A stretch of 45,993 nt of DNA, taken from Trichinella spiralis. Taxonomy: Eukaryota > Nematoda > Enoplea > Trichinellida > Trichinellidae. Shown piece after piece: positions 1-10,169 of the stretch. The position numbers and the translations under genes were made by a program. The notes under the pieces are model-generated. The model saw nothing but the letters and a program-made list of their open reading frames with translations, was not told the DNA's origin and made no database searches. Position 1 is the stretch's first letter, and each line of letters opens with the position of its first letter. Location: assembly GCA_000181795.3 (NCBI GenBank), contig CM012953.1, forward strand, positions 2,031,192 through 2,077,184, given 5' to 3'.

Positions 1-1995
1 AATATCAACTGTGGGGGACTGTTACCCCATACAAATTATGCAAATCGCCTGTGAAATGTTGTGAGTACTAGAAATTAAGTTCGAAATAGTCGCAAACGCG
101 GCATATATCATGAGGTTAAAAGGGGACAAAGATGGTAAAAGGGACAGGGATCCAACGAAATGTTTCGTTTTTAGCGAAGTAAACACTTATCACTATTTGG
201 ATTTGATTAGTAGCAGTCGATGATTCGTTATCAGCAATAATTGCAGATTTTTGATGCTCTTGATTGTAAAAAAATTATAACCTCGTAGTACCGTGTTGGA
301 TTCAATATTGGTTTGTGTTTCTTTTCCGAAATTTTCAATCTCACTTCTGTATTATGACGTTCTCTTTTCGTGTTTTTTATTGCTATTATAATTGATAGTG
401 AGAAAAGCGGGACCGAGTAGTACCAAACCTATCATCAGAGGAACCTGACGATCGAAGATGAAGATTCAGTCCGACGTTTCTGGATTTTACAAGGATGTCT
501 ATGAATTCCCGCATAAGGTAAATTATTAGTGGACCGCCCATATTAGATCAAGATTTAGTGACCAGCAGTCAACCAATGACAGATCAACATTGAATAGCTA
601 ATGAAATTGTACAAATCCTCAGCCAATTAGAAAACAAGATTGAATACCGAATCAGTGAACAGACAACAAAAAAAGAAGCCAGAAGCCGACAAATAAAGAA
701 TATCCTATTAAAATTTTAAGAATAATGCACCTTTTCATAACAATATTTGACGTAAATAAAGATATTCTACTGAATTTTGTTTAAAACTGCTTGATAGACA
801 CACAGTGAAGTATACTATGTGAAGTTGATGTAATCTTATTTTTAAAATTCAATTTGCATATCATTTTAAAATTAATTTTCACATTTATAAATTGTATACA
901 AGAATAATGCATTTTTCTAAATAAAAAAATTTTCTTGAGCTGTTTCCTGTTTCGTGTTTGTTTGCATTTGATATCATAACTACGCTTAGAATACAAGCAT
1001 GCAATTTTCAATGACGGGTTTTCACAGAATTTATGTTTTGACGTTTCAATGTTTGCTTCCATGCTGCTTTTGCTAGTTGAGCATTGCTGGAGCATGAAAT
1101 CAAATAAAAGTTGTGCTGCAATTGTAGGTTACGATGAACTTGTTTTCAGCTAAGTTTTTCAATTTGAAATGTTAACCGTTATATTTTTGTGGAAAATTCA
1201 GTTCAATCATCGAATAATTTTCACCACCTAAAATTTAAGCAGTGTTAATATTAATGGACCAGTTGTTCATTTTTTACTGATAAGAACAGGACAAGTGGTC
1301 ACAATGTAATAGATAAAACATGTTCTATGATTTGTAGCTTAGGGAAGTTTTATTTACATTCTAAAATTTACCGCCGTCAATGTTCAGAAATATTATCATT
1401 GAATGTTGCACATTTTATCAACTGCAGTTGCTTCATGTTAATGTTTGATAACTCTTTATTGTCACGAATTGCAGCACAAATTTGAAAACGTGTAAGCAAG
1501 CTTACATGAACAAACAGCTCTACTCTCAGGTAAAAATGTACGTTTCACTTTAATCATTCAAACAAAAAGATTACCATATATGAAAAGAATGATAATAGAT
1601 CTTAAATAAATTTAAAAGTTAAAATGTTTATAGATAAAAGCAAAATTTTTTCAAATTATTTAAATAATATTATTAAGAAATAAAAAAGAAGCAAAAAGCT
1701 TCGATTATAGAATTCGCATGTATTATATATATAAGAGCATTTCACAGTTGTAGATTAAATTTTTTAATTATTTGTTCATTTTAATGCTTATTTATTAGCA
1801 CTTTCCTTATTGTGATTTATATTCAACGTGTTTTCTTTAGAAGAGAAGCCTAAATTTATGAACTTTTTAAACGAAAAATTTTTCCATTTGCATTTTTGGA
1901 TGTTTCATCCATAATTTTTGTGTAAATATTTTTTCAACCAATTCGTTGTCGTTTCAGTGTAAATTTGTGAAATAAAAGAAAACTATCATTTCATA
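1..1995. other. AT-rich upstream region with one candidate exon
   Basis: I see no convincing gene here. The one structured stretch is about 409-517 on the plus strand. It is preceded by a TAG acceptor-like site and ends at a good donor (CATAAG|GTAAAT). An ATG at 458 opens 20 codons in phase with that donor. It could be the tail of a gene beginning left of the window or an untranslated first exon of the kinase at 1996. Spliced to the acceptor at 1957 it would run into a stop within a few codons, so it would not extend the kinase. The rest is low-complexity AT-rich sequence. Confidence 0.3.
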
Positions 1996-3213
1996 ATGGA
2001 AGAAATTGATTTGGATTTTCCAAATTTGAAAAGTGAACTGGAACAAAATATTAACATCATTTACAACACGAAAGTGCAATTGAACAGCATCGATGTGACA
2101 TTGATAAATCAAAAGAATGGATTTATGTCGAAGATGTTTTTAGCAAAGCTTGCTTGGCAGCAGTCTGAACTTGGCAACAGTCAGCTTCCGAAAAGTTTGA
2201 TTTTGAAGGTGACAAACAGAAATAAACAATCTGATGTTATAACAAATATGGCCGAAATTATGCAAGACACACAATTTTCTTCCACTTTTGTTGACCAAGG
2301 TCACAACTGCGAGGTGGATTTTTACCAGATGATCCATGCAAATAAGTTGACTATGGAAATTTTCCCCAAATGTTATTTAGCTCGACCAGTGATACCACCC
2401 ACTGACAGGGGTATTCTGGCGTTGGAAAATTTGAACGACCGGGCTACTTTAATAGACGACATGTCGACCAGCATGACGGTCGGTCAGTTGTTGAGCTTGT
2501 TTGAAGCGACGGCTCGTTTCCACGCTTGGTGCTTGACCACGGACGTGGATTGGATGAGTGTATTTTCAAAATATGCCAACCGCTATATGGTAAAAAATTT
2601 TACCCAAGTGGTAAAAAATGGTCTCCACTGGTTCAAAACTGAGAAACCTGAACTGAGTGGTAATTTGAACGAGGAAATGATCGTGCAATTTTTCGAACAA
2701 AGCTCCATGGAAAAGCTGCTCAAACGAGTTCGAACTATAACGCCTGTTGTTTTGAAGCATGGTGATTTTTGGACAAACAACATTTTCTTTCACAAACAAC
2801 AGCCGGGTGGAAAAGCTGGTGACCAGCTGGCCGCAATCATAGACTGGCAACTGGCCGGACCTGGTTCTGTTATGGAAGATTTCGTTTGTGTGCTTGCCTG
2901 GTGCACTTCATCCGTCGTCAGACGAGCAAACCAACGTATGCTAATTGATCACTATTATGATAATTTGAAAAAATACACCAACGGCAAAGTTGAACTCCCG
3001 GAAAAGGAGGCCTTTTGGCAGGCTTATAAATTAGCTTTTCCTCTGCGTGGTCTGTTGTTGTTGTGCTTATTGAACATTCTACTTGGAAATTTGGTCAAAA
3101 TTGACACCGGCGACAATGGTCAAGCAAGAAAAGAGGAAATGATCCGTCGTGCGATTGATTGTTACAATGATTCAGTTGAATTTTTGTCAGAAATCAGTTC
3201 TGTCAACTGCTGA
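1996..3213 (+). CDS. CHK kinase-like protein (EcKinase / DUF1679 family)
   Basis: This is a single-exon gene of 405 aa. It belongs to the choline-kinase-like family that includes insect ecdysteroid kinase-like and nematode DUF1679 proteins, which are cytosolic phosphotransferases acting on small molecules. The catalytic loop HGDFWTNN lies at residues 255-262, with the Brenner-type H-G-D and the metal-binding Asn. The DFG-equivalent IDWQ starts at about 282, followed by GPGSVMEDF, typical of the family. The length matches the usual 380-430 aa. A TTTCAG acceptor at 1952-1957 lies 38 bases before the ATG, so the mRNA is probably spliced in its leader or trans-spliced. No signal peptide or membrane segment is seen. 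The family is sure; the substrate (sterol, ecdysteroid-like or xenobiotic) cannot be told. Confidence 0.9.
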   Translation: MEEIDLDFPNLKSELEQNINIIYNTKVQLNSIDVTLINQKNGFMSKMFLAKLAWQQSELGNSQLPKSLILKVTNRNKQSDVITNMAEIMQDTQFSSTFVDQGHNCEVDFYQMIHANKLTMEIFPKCYLARPVIPPTDRGILALENLNDRATLIDDMSTSMTVGQLLSLFEATARFHAWCLTTDVDWMSVFSKYANRYMVKNFTQVVKNGLHWFKTEKPELSGNLNEEMIVQFFEQSSMEKLLKRVRTITPVVLKHGDFWTNNIFFHKQQPGGKAGDQLAAIIDWQLAGPGSVMEDFVCVLAWCTSSVVRRANQRMLIDHYYDNLKKYTNGKVELPEKEAFWQAYKLAFPLRGLLLLCLLNILLGNLVKIDTGDNGQARKEEMIRRAIDCYNDSVEFLSEISSVNC

Positions 3214-4983
3214 CAATTCCTTATCAATTGCTCTTATTCAATATTTACCTATTTTCAAATTTAATTTAATTTAATTTTTCTTACTATTTATAGCATCTAT
3301 GTATTTCATGATGTAATTATTTACTTTTCAACGGCATTGTTCTCTGCTTGGCTGAAATGGTGTCCTCTCAAACAAACTGCACCAATGTTTAAATTCAGCA
3401 CTTCCTTCAATATTCATGGAGTTTGTAGTTGAGCAGTGAAAATCAGTGCTAGAAATTCTCTTAAATGCTTGAAAAGCAGCGGCATTTGTCGTTACTGATT
3501 AAACAACGGTTCAAATGCAATTTATGCAATTTACCTGAACGCAGAACTCTACTTTTTCAGATTAGTTTTGTTACTGAATTTTGTGGGAGTTGCCAGTTAG
3601 ATATCTTTAATAAGAAGAGCGTGTTTCCATTCCCACTTTGATAATGCAGTTTGATTGAAATTGTGGGCACTTTTTTGAGATGTTATTGCACTGTAGTTAA
3701 AATATTTTAAATAGCTTTGATTCCAAAGTGACTGCAATTTTTCTAGTCTTACATACACAACTGTTTTTATGTAAGCCATCCGTAACAGATCCTGCCAGTG
3801 AGTGTTGATCTTCAGCTTCTTCTTTATTGTGATCCTCGGTGGTTTTTCTTAGATTCCTGACATAATCACTTTTTCCTCTTTGACATTTTTTGAACTAACC
3901 AAATGTGATCACTGTGTATTGTGTTTGACAAAACTATCTGTACAGCCAAATCTGGGGTTGATGTGTTGATTTTTTTCCATTTCTTTGCTTTAACATTCTC
4001 CTATCTGATTATCATATTATACAAATAATAATGTACGACGAAATGCATTTTATTCTTTGACGCATGTGTTTGATCATTAGTTTTCAAAAAATCACTTGAT
4101 TTTTGCTTAAAATGCTTCTGAATGAATAATGGAATATTACAATTCATTTAAAATAAAGACTTATTTTATATTTATGATATTTAAAGATAAATTTGAAAAT
4201 TAACGGAAAGTTTAAAATATTGAAATATTAAATTCAAATTTAAAAACAGATCAACTTTGAAATGTGAAAATTACTAAATAAACTGTACAATACAGCTGTA
4301 TATGATATGAAAAATAGTGAAAACTTTTATTATGCAATAATGATCATTAATTGAAGCAAAATTCCATTAAATAAAAGTTAATTAATAATTAATGCCTGCT
4401 TATTTATTATACTGTAAATGAAGTTAAAAAAATTGTTTTCAATATTTTTTCACTTGTTGAAAAATCAGTAATTTGAAAAATGTCTCGACGTTTTGATTAT
4501 GGCACAGTAAAAACTACTGTTGAAAAGTAAAAATTTTACTATCGTTTGCATTTTGTTGTTATACTTACTGTTATAGTGTGATAAAAGTAATGAATTTTTT
4601 AAATAAAGCAATTTTACAATTGAGCAGCAGTGAAGAATAACGATTTTCTCTGATTTATTTTTATTTTATAAATGAAAACAGCTTCAACTCTTTTTTTACG
4701 TGTGTAGCATGTGAAGCAGCAAACACTTATGAAATATACAATGGATATTTTTTGACATTTTTGCGTTAGCATTTTAATAATAAAGAAAATCAGGTTTTGA
4801 AATTAGTTTAAAATTTTATACAGTCTTGTTTTTATATTATTAGTTTTTGAAATTAATATTTGAATTCAATTGTGTGTTATTTATTTTGGTCTGGCTTTGA
4901 AATTTGCATCGAAAACATTTTATTGTTGCCATTTATGGTGGCAAATTATTTTTTTTTTGTTTTCTGCATGTGAGAATAAATTT
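3214..4983. other. AT-rich spacer, no gene seen
   Basis: About 1.8 kb between the kinase stop and the L17 gene. Frames are short and closed on both strands, with many runs of A and T and no recognisable domain. It presumably holds the kinase 3' UTR and the promoter of the downstream pair. Confidence 0.5.
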
Positions 4984-5759
4984 ATGATAAATAATTGCGT
5001 GCATTTCAGATATGCACGTGTTTTTCCTCGGTCATTGCCTTCAATTAAAGTTCCAGTATCGAAGGAAAAGATAAAACTGCGTCACAAGTTTATAAAAACC
5101 GGTGAAGGTAGGTGTTACCATTTGAAAGCTGCTTTAACGTCGCTTTTCCGTGACGAACGAATTGAACTGTCCAAGTATACCGCACTGGCCGTTCGTCCGT
5201 ACGCGGAACGAGTAAGCAGGGTGTTGTTTGTGATCTTGTTTTGTTGAGAAGTGAAATTTTGGATTGAAGCTAATCCAACTGGCTATCGAATATGGTGATT
5301 GTCATAAGCCGACAATGGAAACGTGCGACTATTGGATCGAAGAGAAAGAACTGATTCACAAATTGTTCAAAGTCAAGCATATATGATAATAATAATAATA
5401 ATAAATTCATTCAATTGTGTTGTAGGATTTAGTACCGAGATTTGAAAATTGCAAGTCCAGTTATACTTTGTTGCATCGATTGCCGGATAAATATGAAAAG
5501 CTGGATAACAACAACTGGAAGTTCACTGCCCCTTATATTTTAGAACTCAAAGGTGACTGTTCTTGTGTGATTGGTAATTTTTGATTGTTTTGAAAAATTT
5601 CGGTAATATTCATCAGGTAATCCATATCCACCTGTTCCGGATGGGAAGCATTTACATGAGAACAGTTTGCTGAACGTCCTGTTAAGAGAGGCTGGAAAAA
5701 AGTTCTATTCGGAAAGACGAAAAGCGACAACTTCGACAGATTTGGATGTGCAAGCGTGA
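4984..5759 (+). CDS. MRPL17: Mitochondrial large ribosomal subunit protein bL17m
   Basis: Four exons: 4984-5211, 5270-5371, 5426-5552 and 5617-5759; phases agree and give about 199 aa. The core matches bL17m: an RHKF...HLKAALTSLFRDERIE segment, YAER|LIQLAIEYGD across the first intron, WIEEKELIHKLFKVLVPRF across the second, then YTLLHRLPD and LELKGNPYPP. bL17m sits at the exit side of the mitoribosomal large subunit; an N-terminal targeting sequence is expected. The start is uncertain. A TTTCAG acceptor at 5009 precedes the conserved part, but the ATG at 5012 is out of frame, so either the in-frame ATG at 4984 is used or a short upstream exon supplies the start. An AATAAA at 5834-5839 fits its poly(A) site. 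It is followed by a tightly spaced second gene, as in an operon. Confidence 0.9.
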
Positions 5760-5833
5760 ATTTCTTTTTTTTTGCAGAACAAAATTTGCTTTTGTTCATT
5801 TCGTGATATTTTTGCACTGTTAATAATAATAAT

Positions 5834-5914
5834 AATAAAAGATTGTTTCATTGTTGACTTGAAAAGTTTCAAATTCAACGTGATAAAGTTTACAATTGTC
5901 CACTTTGCATATAG
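5834..5914 (+). promoter_or_regulatory. Poly(A) signal and possible trans-splice acceptor between two genes
   Basis: The L17 stop is at 5759. AATAAA follows at 5834-5839, and an acceptor-like TATAG at 5910-5914 lies 5 bases before the next ATG (5920). In nematode operons the upstream poly(A) site lies about 100 bp before the spliced-leader acceptor of the downstream gene; here the spacing is 75-80 bp. The sites are seen; the operon is inferred. Confidence 0.5.
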
Positions 5915-5919
5915 ATATA

Positions 5920-6567
5920 ATGTTTGTTCAGTTGTTGAATAAATTTGCCCAGTCATACTGTTCAAACGAAGATGAAGATTGCAAAGTAGAAATGCAAATT
6001 CAAATGATTGATACAACTGACACATTTCTTGATCAGCTTTATTTAGAAAATCAACGCAAACAAGCAAAACGACGTGATAAAGCGAGTGTGAAAACAATAT
6101 ATATTTTTGCATAATTAAAAAAATACATATATATAAATAAAATATAGAACAACTTTTATACAAAGTTGCAGCACAATCAGCCGAATACGACGGCCAATCA
6201 AGCAAGTGCAATGTCGTCGAACTTGTGCTGCTGTCAAAATGGCAAAGGATGCTGCTGTTGCTGCGCACCGCCAAGGGTAGAAGAGATGATGAAAGTAAAA
6301 AAAAAAGAGAAAAACTTCCACATTTATTATTTATTCTCAATATGAATTATGATAATTTTTTTTCAATAACAAACATATTTATTTGTACGGTTTGTTTTGT
6401 AGGCGGAAAGTGGCATTTCACGCTGTTGTACAGATCAAGCTGACAGCTGCGGATGTGGAGTGCCGAAAAGCGTATCGTCCGCATCGAAGGAGTGTTGCAA
6501 GAACCGTCAACGTCGACAACACCAACAACAGCAACAGCAGGCGTCGTGTTGCAAACAGAATAATTGA
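5920..6567 (+). CDS. Cysteine-rich small protein, unknown function
   Basis: Three exons in phase 0 (5920-6087, 6172-6294, 6403-6567) give 151 aa. I do not recognise the family. Residues 1-56 are hydrophilic, acidic then basic (ending QRKQAKRRDKAS). Residues 57-97 hold NLCCCQNGKGCCCCCAPPR, with runs of three and five cysteines. Residues 98-151 hold CC, C-G-C, CC and CC pairs plus a Gln-rich stretch. There are 18 cysteines, 16 of them in the last 95 residues. No signal peptide or membrane helix is visible, so a cytosolic thiol- or metal-binding role, or heavy S-acylation, are options. It starts 155 bp after L17 on the same strand and is convergent with GTF2H1. The first donor (AGT|GTGAAA) is weak, so the joint between exons 1 and 2 is the least certain. 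Confidence 0.6.
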
Positions 6568-6836
6568 TAAAAAAATTTTTTAATGGATCGATTTATAAAA
6601 AAAAATTCAATCAATATAACTTTTTCATGATTTCAATTTCATGACAATACAAATCGTGTAATTTCTAGGTATTTATTTTCAATATGGAACACGTTGAATT
6701 AAAAATGATGTAAAATTTGTCGTTCTGTTGGTGCAGAATCAGCAGCTGATGCTGCTGGAAAATTATTATTATTCATGTAAACCAAAACAAAACAACAACA
6801 ACAACAACATAAATAAATAAATAAATAATACACAAA

Positions 6837-9370
6837 TTAGAGTTTCACTTTTTTGGTTGAAGTGGCTTGTCGCTTGCCGGCCGCTTTCCTCTTTTGCAAC
6901 CAAATTTCGTACTTTGAATAAGCAGCATGCAGACAAGTGAACAAGGCTGTACAGAACTTGAAAATTAATTATTATTATTGTTAATTTTTTTCATAAGAAA
7001 TAAAAAACAAAACAAATAAGAAGAGTACGTCATTTTCAATTGTTGATTCCGATGCAGCGAGGCGATCGGACAACGGTCTGAGTTTGTTTTGTTCAAATTT
7101 TCGAAGAGTTTCTACGGCAAATTGCAGCTGAACAATAATAATAAATTAGCATAATTGGCATGGAAAAGCACAGCTAACAAACAAAATTTACCTTGTTACT
7201 CGCTTCGGCTGTCAGTGGGGGAAAATTGCGCCAGAACAAGCGAAGTACTTCGGACAGGGAAAAGTGGACACTGTGCACTTCGGACAGAAGATCATCCGGG
7301 ATTGCTTTATATTTGTTACGGACAAAAATTTATTATTCATCAAATCAAGCAAACACAATAAAACAAACATATACACAAAAAAATGTGCAACCTGCATCAG
7401 CAGGCTGGACTCACTGGGTGGTAAATCGCTCTGACTTGAGCACTCGTCGCCGTCGAATGACAATCGCGTCAACGTCGTCGACATGACAGCTTCTTCGTTG
7501 ACCAGCTTAAATTAAAAGCAAAGGAAGATGATGCAAAAGGTGAATTTGCATCATTTCTCATAAACAACACGATACCAGTGCAGTTGGATTATTTTCTGAC
7601 GATGACCAATAATTTTCACTTTCGACGACCAAATTTACCCACCGGACGGCGTCGTCGTGGTCAAAAGTGGCCGAATCGTCGGTAAAAAACGTCTGAAACT
7701 GTGAATCATTCTTCACATTCAAATGCACCCCTTCGAAAGTGTCCAATCCTGTGCCGGTCAGTTCCTCGCATTCGGCAAACTTTGGCTAAAAAACAGCACA
7801 CAAATAAACGCATACTAACCTGCTGCAACTGATTGATTCATCAGGATCAGGGAAAATTGAATTTGCCAAAAATAAAAAATAACGTTTAATTAAATTTACC
7901 AATTTTTTACTATCCACCGACGATTGGTCAGAGTTTTTCGAGTTGGACTTTGCAGAATCACTTGCAGCGACAGATCCGTGGGACCGTATAATTTGATTGC
8001 TGTGATAATTGAGCCGTTTCACTAAAGTTGTATTTTGAAATTTCCGCTGATCCATATCTTCATCGGCAGCTAATTCCTTTTAGAACAAAACAAACAATAA
8101 TGATGAATAATTAATTCAATATGAAAATCACTACTTGAAAAGCATTTCCCTCCGGTGTTGAAACAACTGCTTGGTTTTCAACGACACTGTAGTGGATTTG
8201 CAGTTGATCATAGAAATCTTCGACAACAAATAAATAAATTAATAAATTAATAATTGCTTTCAGGCTAAAGCAATGATATTAGAATACCTTGATTGTCAAT
8301 TTTGAAACAGTCGGCAAAGAATTCCTTTATTCCAGGCGCAATTTCACGATCCCTGTGAAAATAGTGCGACTGGAAAAACAGAGTCCAAAAATCTTCTTCG
8401 GTCATTTCGCTCGGCACTAGCTGTTTGTGCTTTTCCTTGACGGTTGGATAAGTGCGAAAAATCGACTCGATTATCTCTGTGGTCAAATTCAGCTTCATCT
8501 CGTTGTACGCATCACGTTCAGCAACGTCGCCCTGAAACGCCAAACAAATTGAAATGCCAGTAGTGTGTGTGATTTATTGATGGAATTATCAGTATTGCAA
8601 AACTGACCAAAAATCCACCCGAAATGCCCATCTTTTGCGAATTCTGTTCTTTTTCTTCTTCTTTTTTCAATTTCTGAAAATTTTTCACTCATTAAAATTG
8701 GCAACAACAACAACAACAACTAATAATAAGTAAAACTTTAACATTGGAAGCAAAGATGAGCCAAAAGTCATCCGCTTTCAACACATCCGTTGTTACCAAT
8801 TGTTCGTACAGTTTGTAAAGTTGTGGATCGTCATTCAGAATCCTGAACGAAACAAAAAGAAAACGAAAAATAAAAACCCATTTAAACAACAAACAACAAT
8901 TAAACAGCTCAAATATCCAAAGCGAATCTGACTTTCGTTTCCGCTCGATTTCAGCGTTCGGCATATATTTCAACTTGGCCAACTGCACTTGGAGCAACTG
9001 TTTCACCGATTCACGATCCTGAAGCTGCTTTTCTGCACCCATTGGATTGCAAAATTGGAAAATCACCGACGTGTCGTTGTGCAAACACAACTGAAGCTGA
9101 ATTTTCGCTTTCCCGGCTGGAGATATTTTCTGAGCTGATATTTAAAAAAAATTTCACCGCTCAAACTTGCAAACTTGGTATGAAAGTTGTAGAAATACTT
9201 CGAATTTCGTCCATTTGGAGGCATACGCAGAGTTCACGGTCAACGCTGCTGATCCAGAGAATTCGGTCTCGGAATACGCAAAGTGAACCCATGCCGTGCT
9301 TCTTGTTCACCACGTTGTCCACTTTGATCAATACTTCATTGTCTCGTCTTTGGCTATCCGTCGATTCCAT
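6837..9370 (-). CDS. GTF2H1: General transcription factor IIH subunit 1 (TFIIH p62)
   Basis: Twelve exons: 9370-9199, 9134-8933, 8842-8737, 8673-8608, 8531-8288, 8217-8135, 8076-7900, 7785-7639, 7505-7415, 7304-7192, 7127-7029 and 6956-6837. All phases agree, giving 539 aa (human 548). p62 is a core TFIIH subunit in promoter opening and nucleotide excision repair; its PH domain binds activators and XPC, and its BSD domains support the XPD/p34 modules. Evidence in order: the PH-like N-terminus with QKISPAGKAKIQLQL formed exactly across intron 1; BSD1 at about 126-158 (DDFW); QKMGISGGFL; BSD2 at about 195-245 with IIESIFRTYP and FFQSHYFHRDR; LVKRLNYHS; and the C-terminal LSEVLRLFWRNFP segment. 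A TTGCAG acceptor lies 15 bases before the ATG. The last joint (END|FCTALF) uses an unusual TTTTCAAG acceptor chosen by phase. Confidence 0.95.
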
Positions 9371-10169
9371 TTGGCCAACGCACGCTGCAACACAACAAAT
9401 TTGAAAAGCCTACGTCAAAGATTACTCTGCGCACGTTGAACGTTGTTGTTTAAACAGCGGATGAAACAATTTTCAAAATTACAATTTGAAAAACAAAAAA
9501 GCAATACCCAAAAAATTGAGCTATTCTTATGAAATAAAATTCATAACTGCTGACAAATCGCGCACGGACAAACAGTACTTTTTAACAAATAGAACAAATT
9601 TCCATAGTAAGCATTATGATTTTCAAGTAGTAATACAGTAAGACGAAAACTGTTCAACTATCAAGTTGTCACGAATCATTCATTCTTGACTTGACATATC
9701 AACAAATCTACCCGTGTAATAATTTAACACTAGCTGTTATGTTGAATGAAAATTTTCAACAATTTTTACGATAATTATCAAATTACCCACCCACTAGCCC
9801 ACAAATCTATTTTTAATAATGTTCTCCTGCTGTAGTGATTTACTGCAATTTCATTTGCACAACAACACTGAATTAATCGACCTCTGTTTTACTTCATCGG
9901 AGTTAAATTATTATTTGATTTTATTTGATATACATATATATATATATATTACAGTTGCGTAAAGTTTTGCGGTTGAAAATGCTCGTTGAAGTATGAAAAA
10001 TAAAAGAAAAGAAGAAAAATGAATATATGAAAGAAAAGAAAAATAACTTGCAAGCGATTAAGTAAATAACAATTCAGAAATTTCAACACACAACACACAC
10101 AAAGATAAAGTAAAAAACAAAATTGAACTGAGAACAAATAGAATTTTCGGTTGTTAATGGACACACTTT
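9371..10169. other. Spacer between ANAPC1 and GTF2H1
   Basis: About 0.8 kb between two genes read leftward. It carries the 3' end of ANAPC1 (an AATAAA on the minus strand near 9920) and the likely GTF2H1 promoter, with a short (TA)n run near 9935-9950. No other gene is seen. Confidence 0.5.

Noticed and set aside
781-1095. A 104-codon minus-strand frame
   Set aside because: It is Lys/Asn/Ser-rich with no domain, in AT-rich spacer; such frames are expected by chance.
5705-6340. A 211-codon open frame on the minus strand over the L17 and Cys-rich genes
   Set aside because: It is antisense to supported plus-strand exons and covers AT-rich introns. The translation is hydrophobic noise with runs of Ile, Leu and Ser.
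7402-7414. The GTTGCA donor at 7401 as the end of GTF2H1 exon 9
   Set aside because: It breaks phase with the next exon. The consensus GTGAGT donor at 7414 restores the conserved IPDDLLSEV frame.
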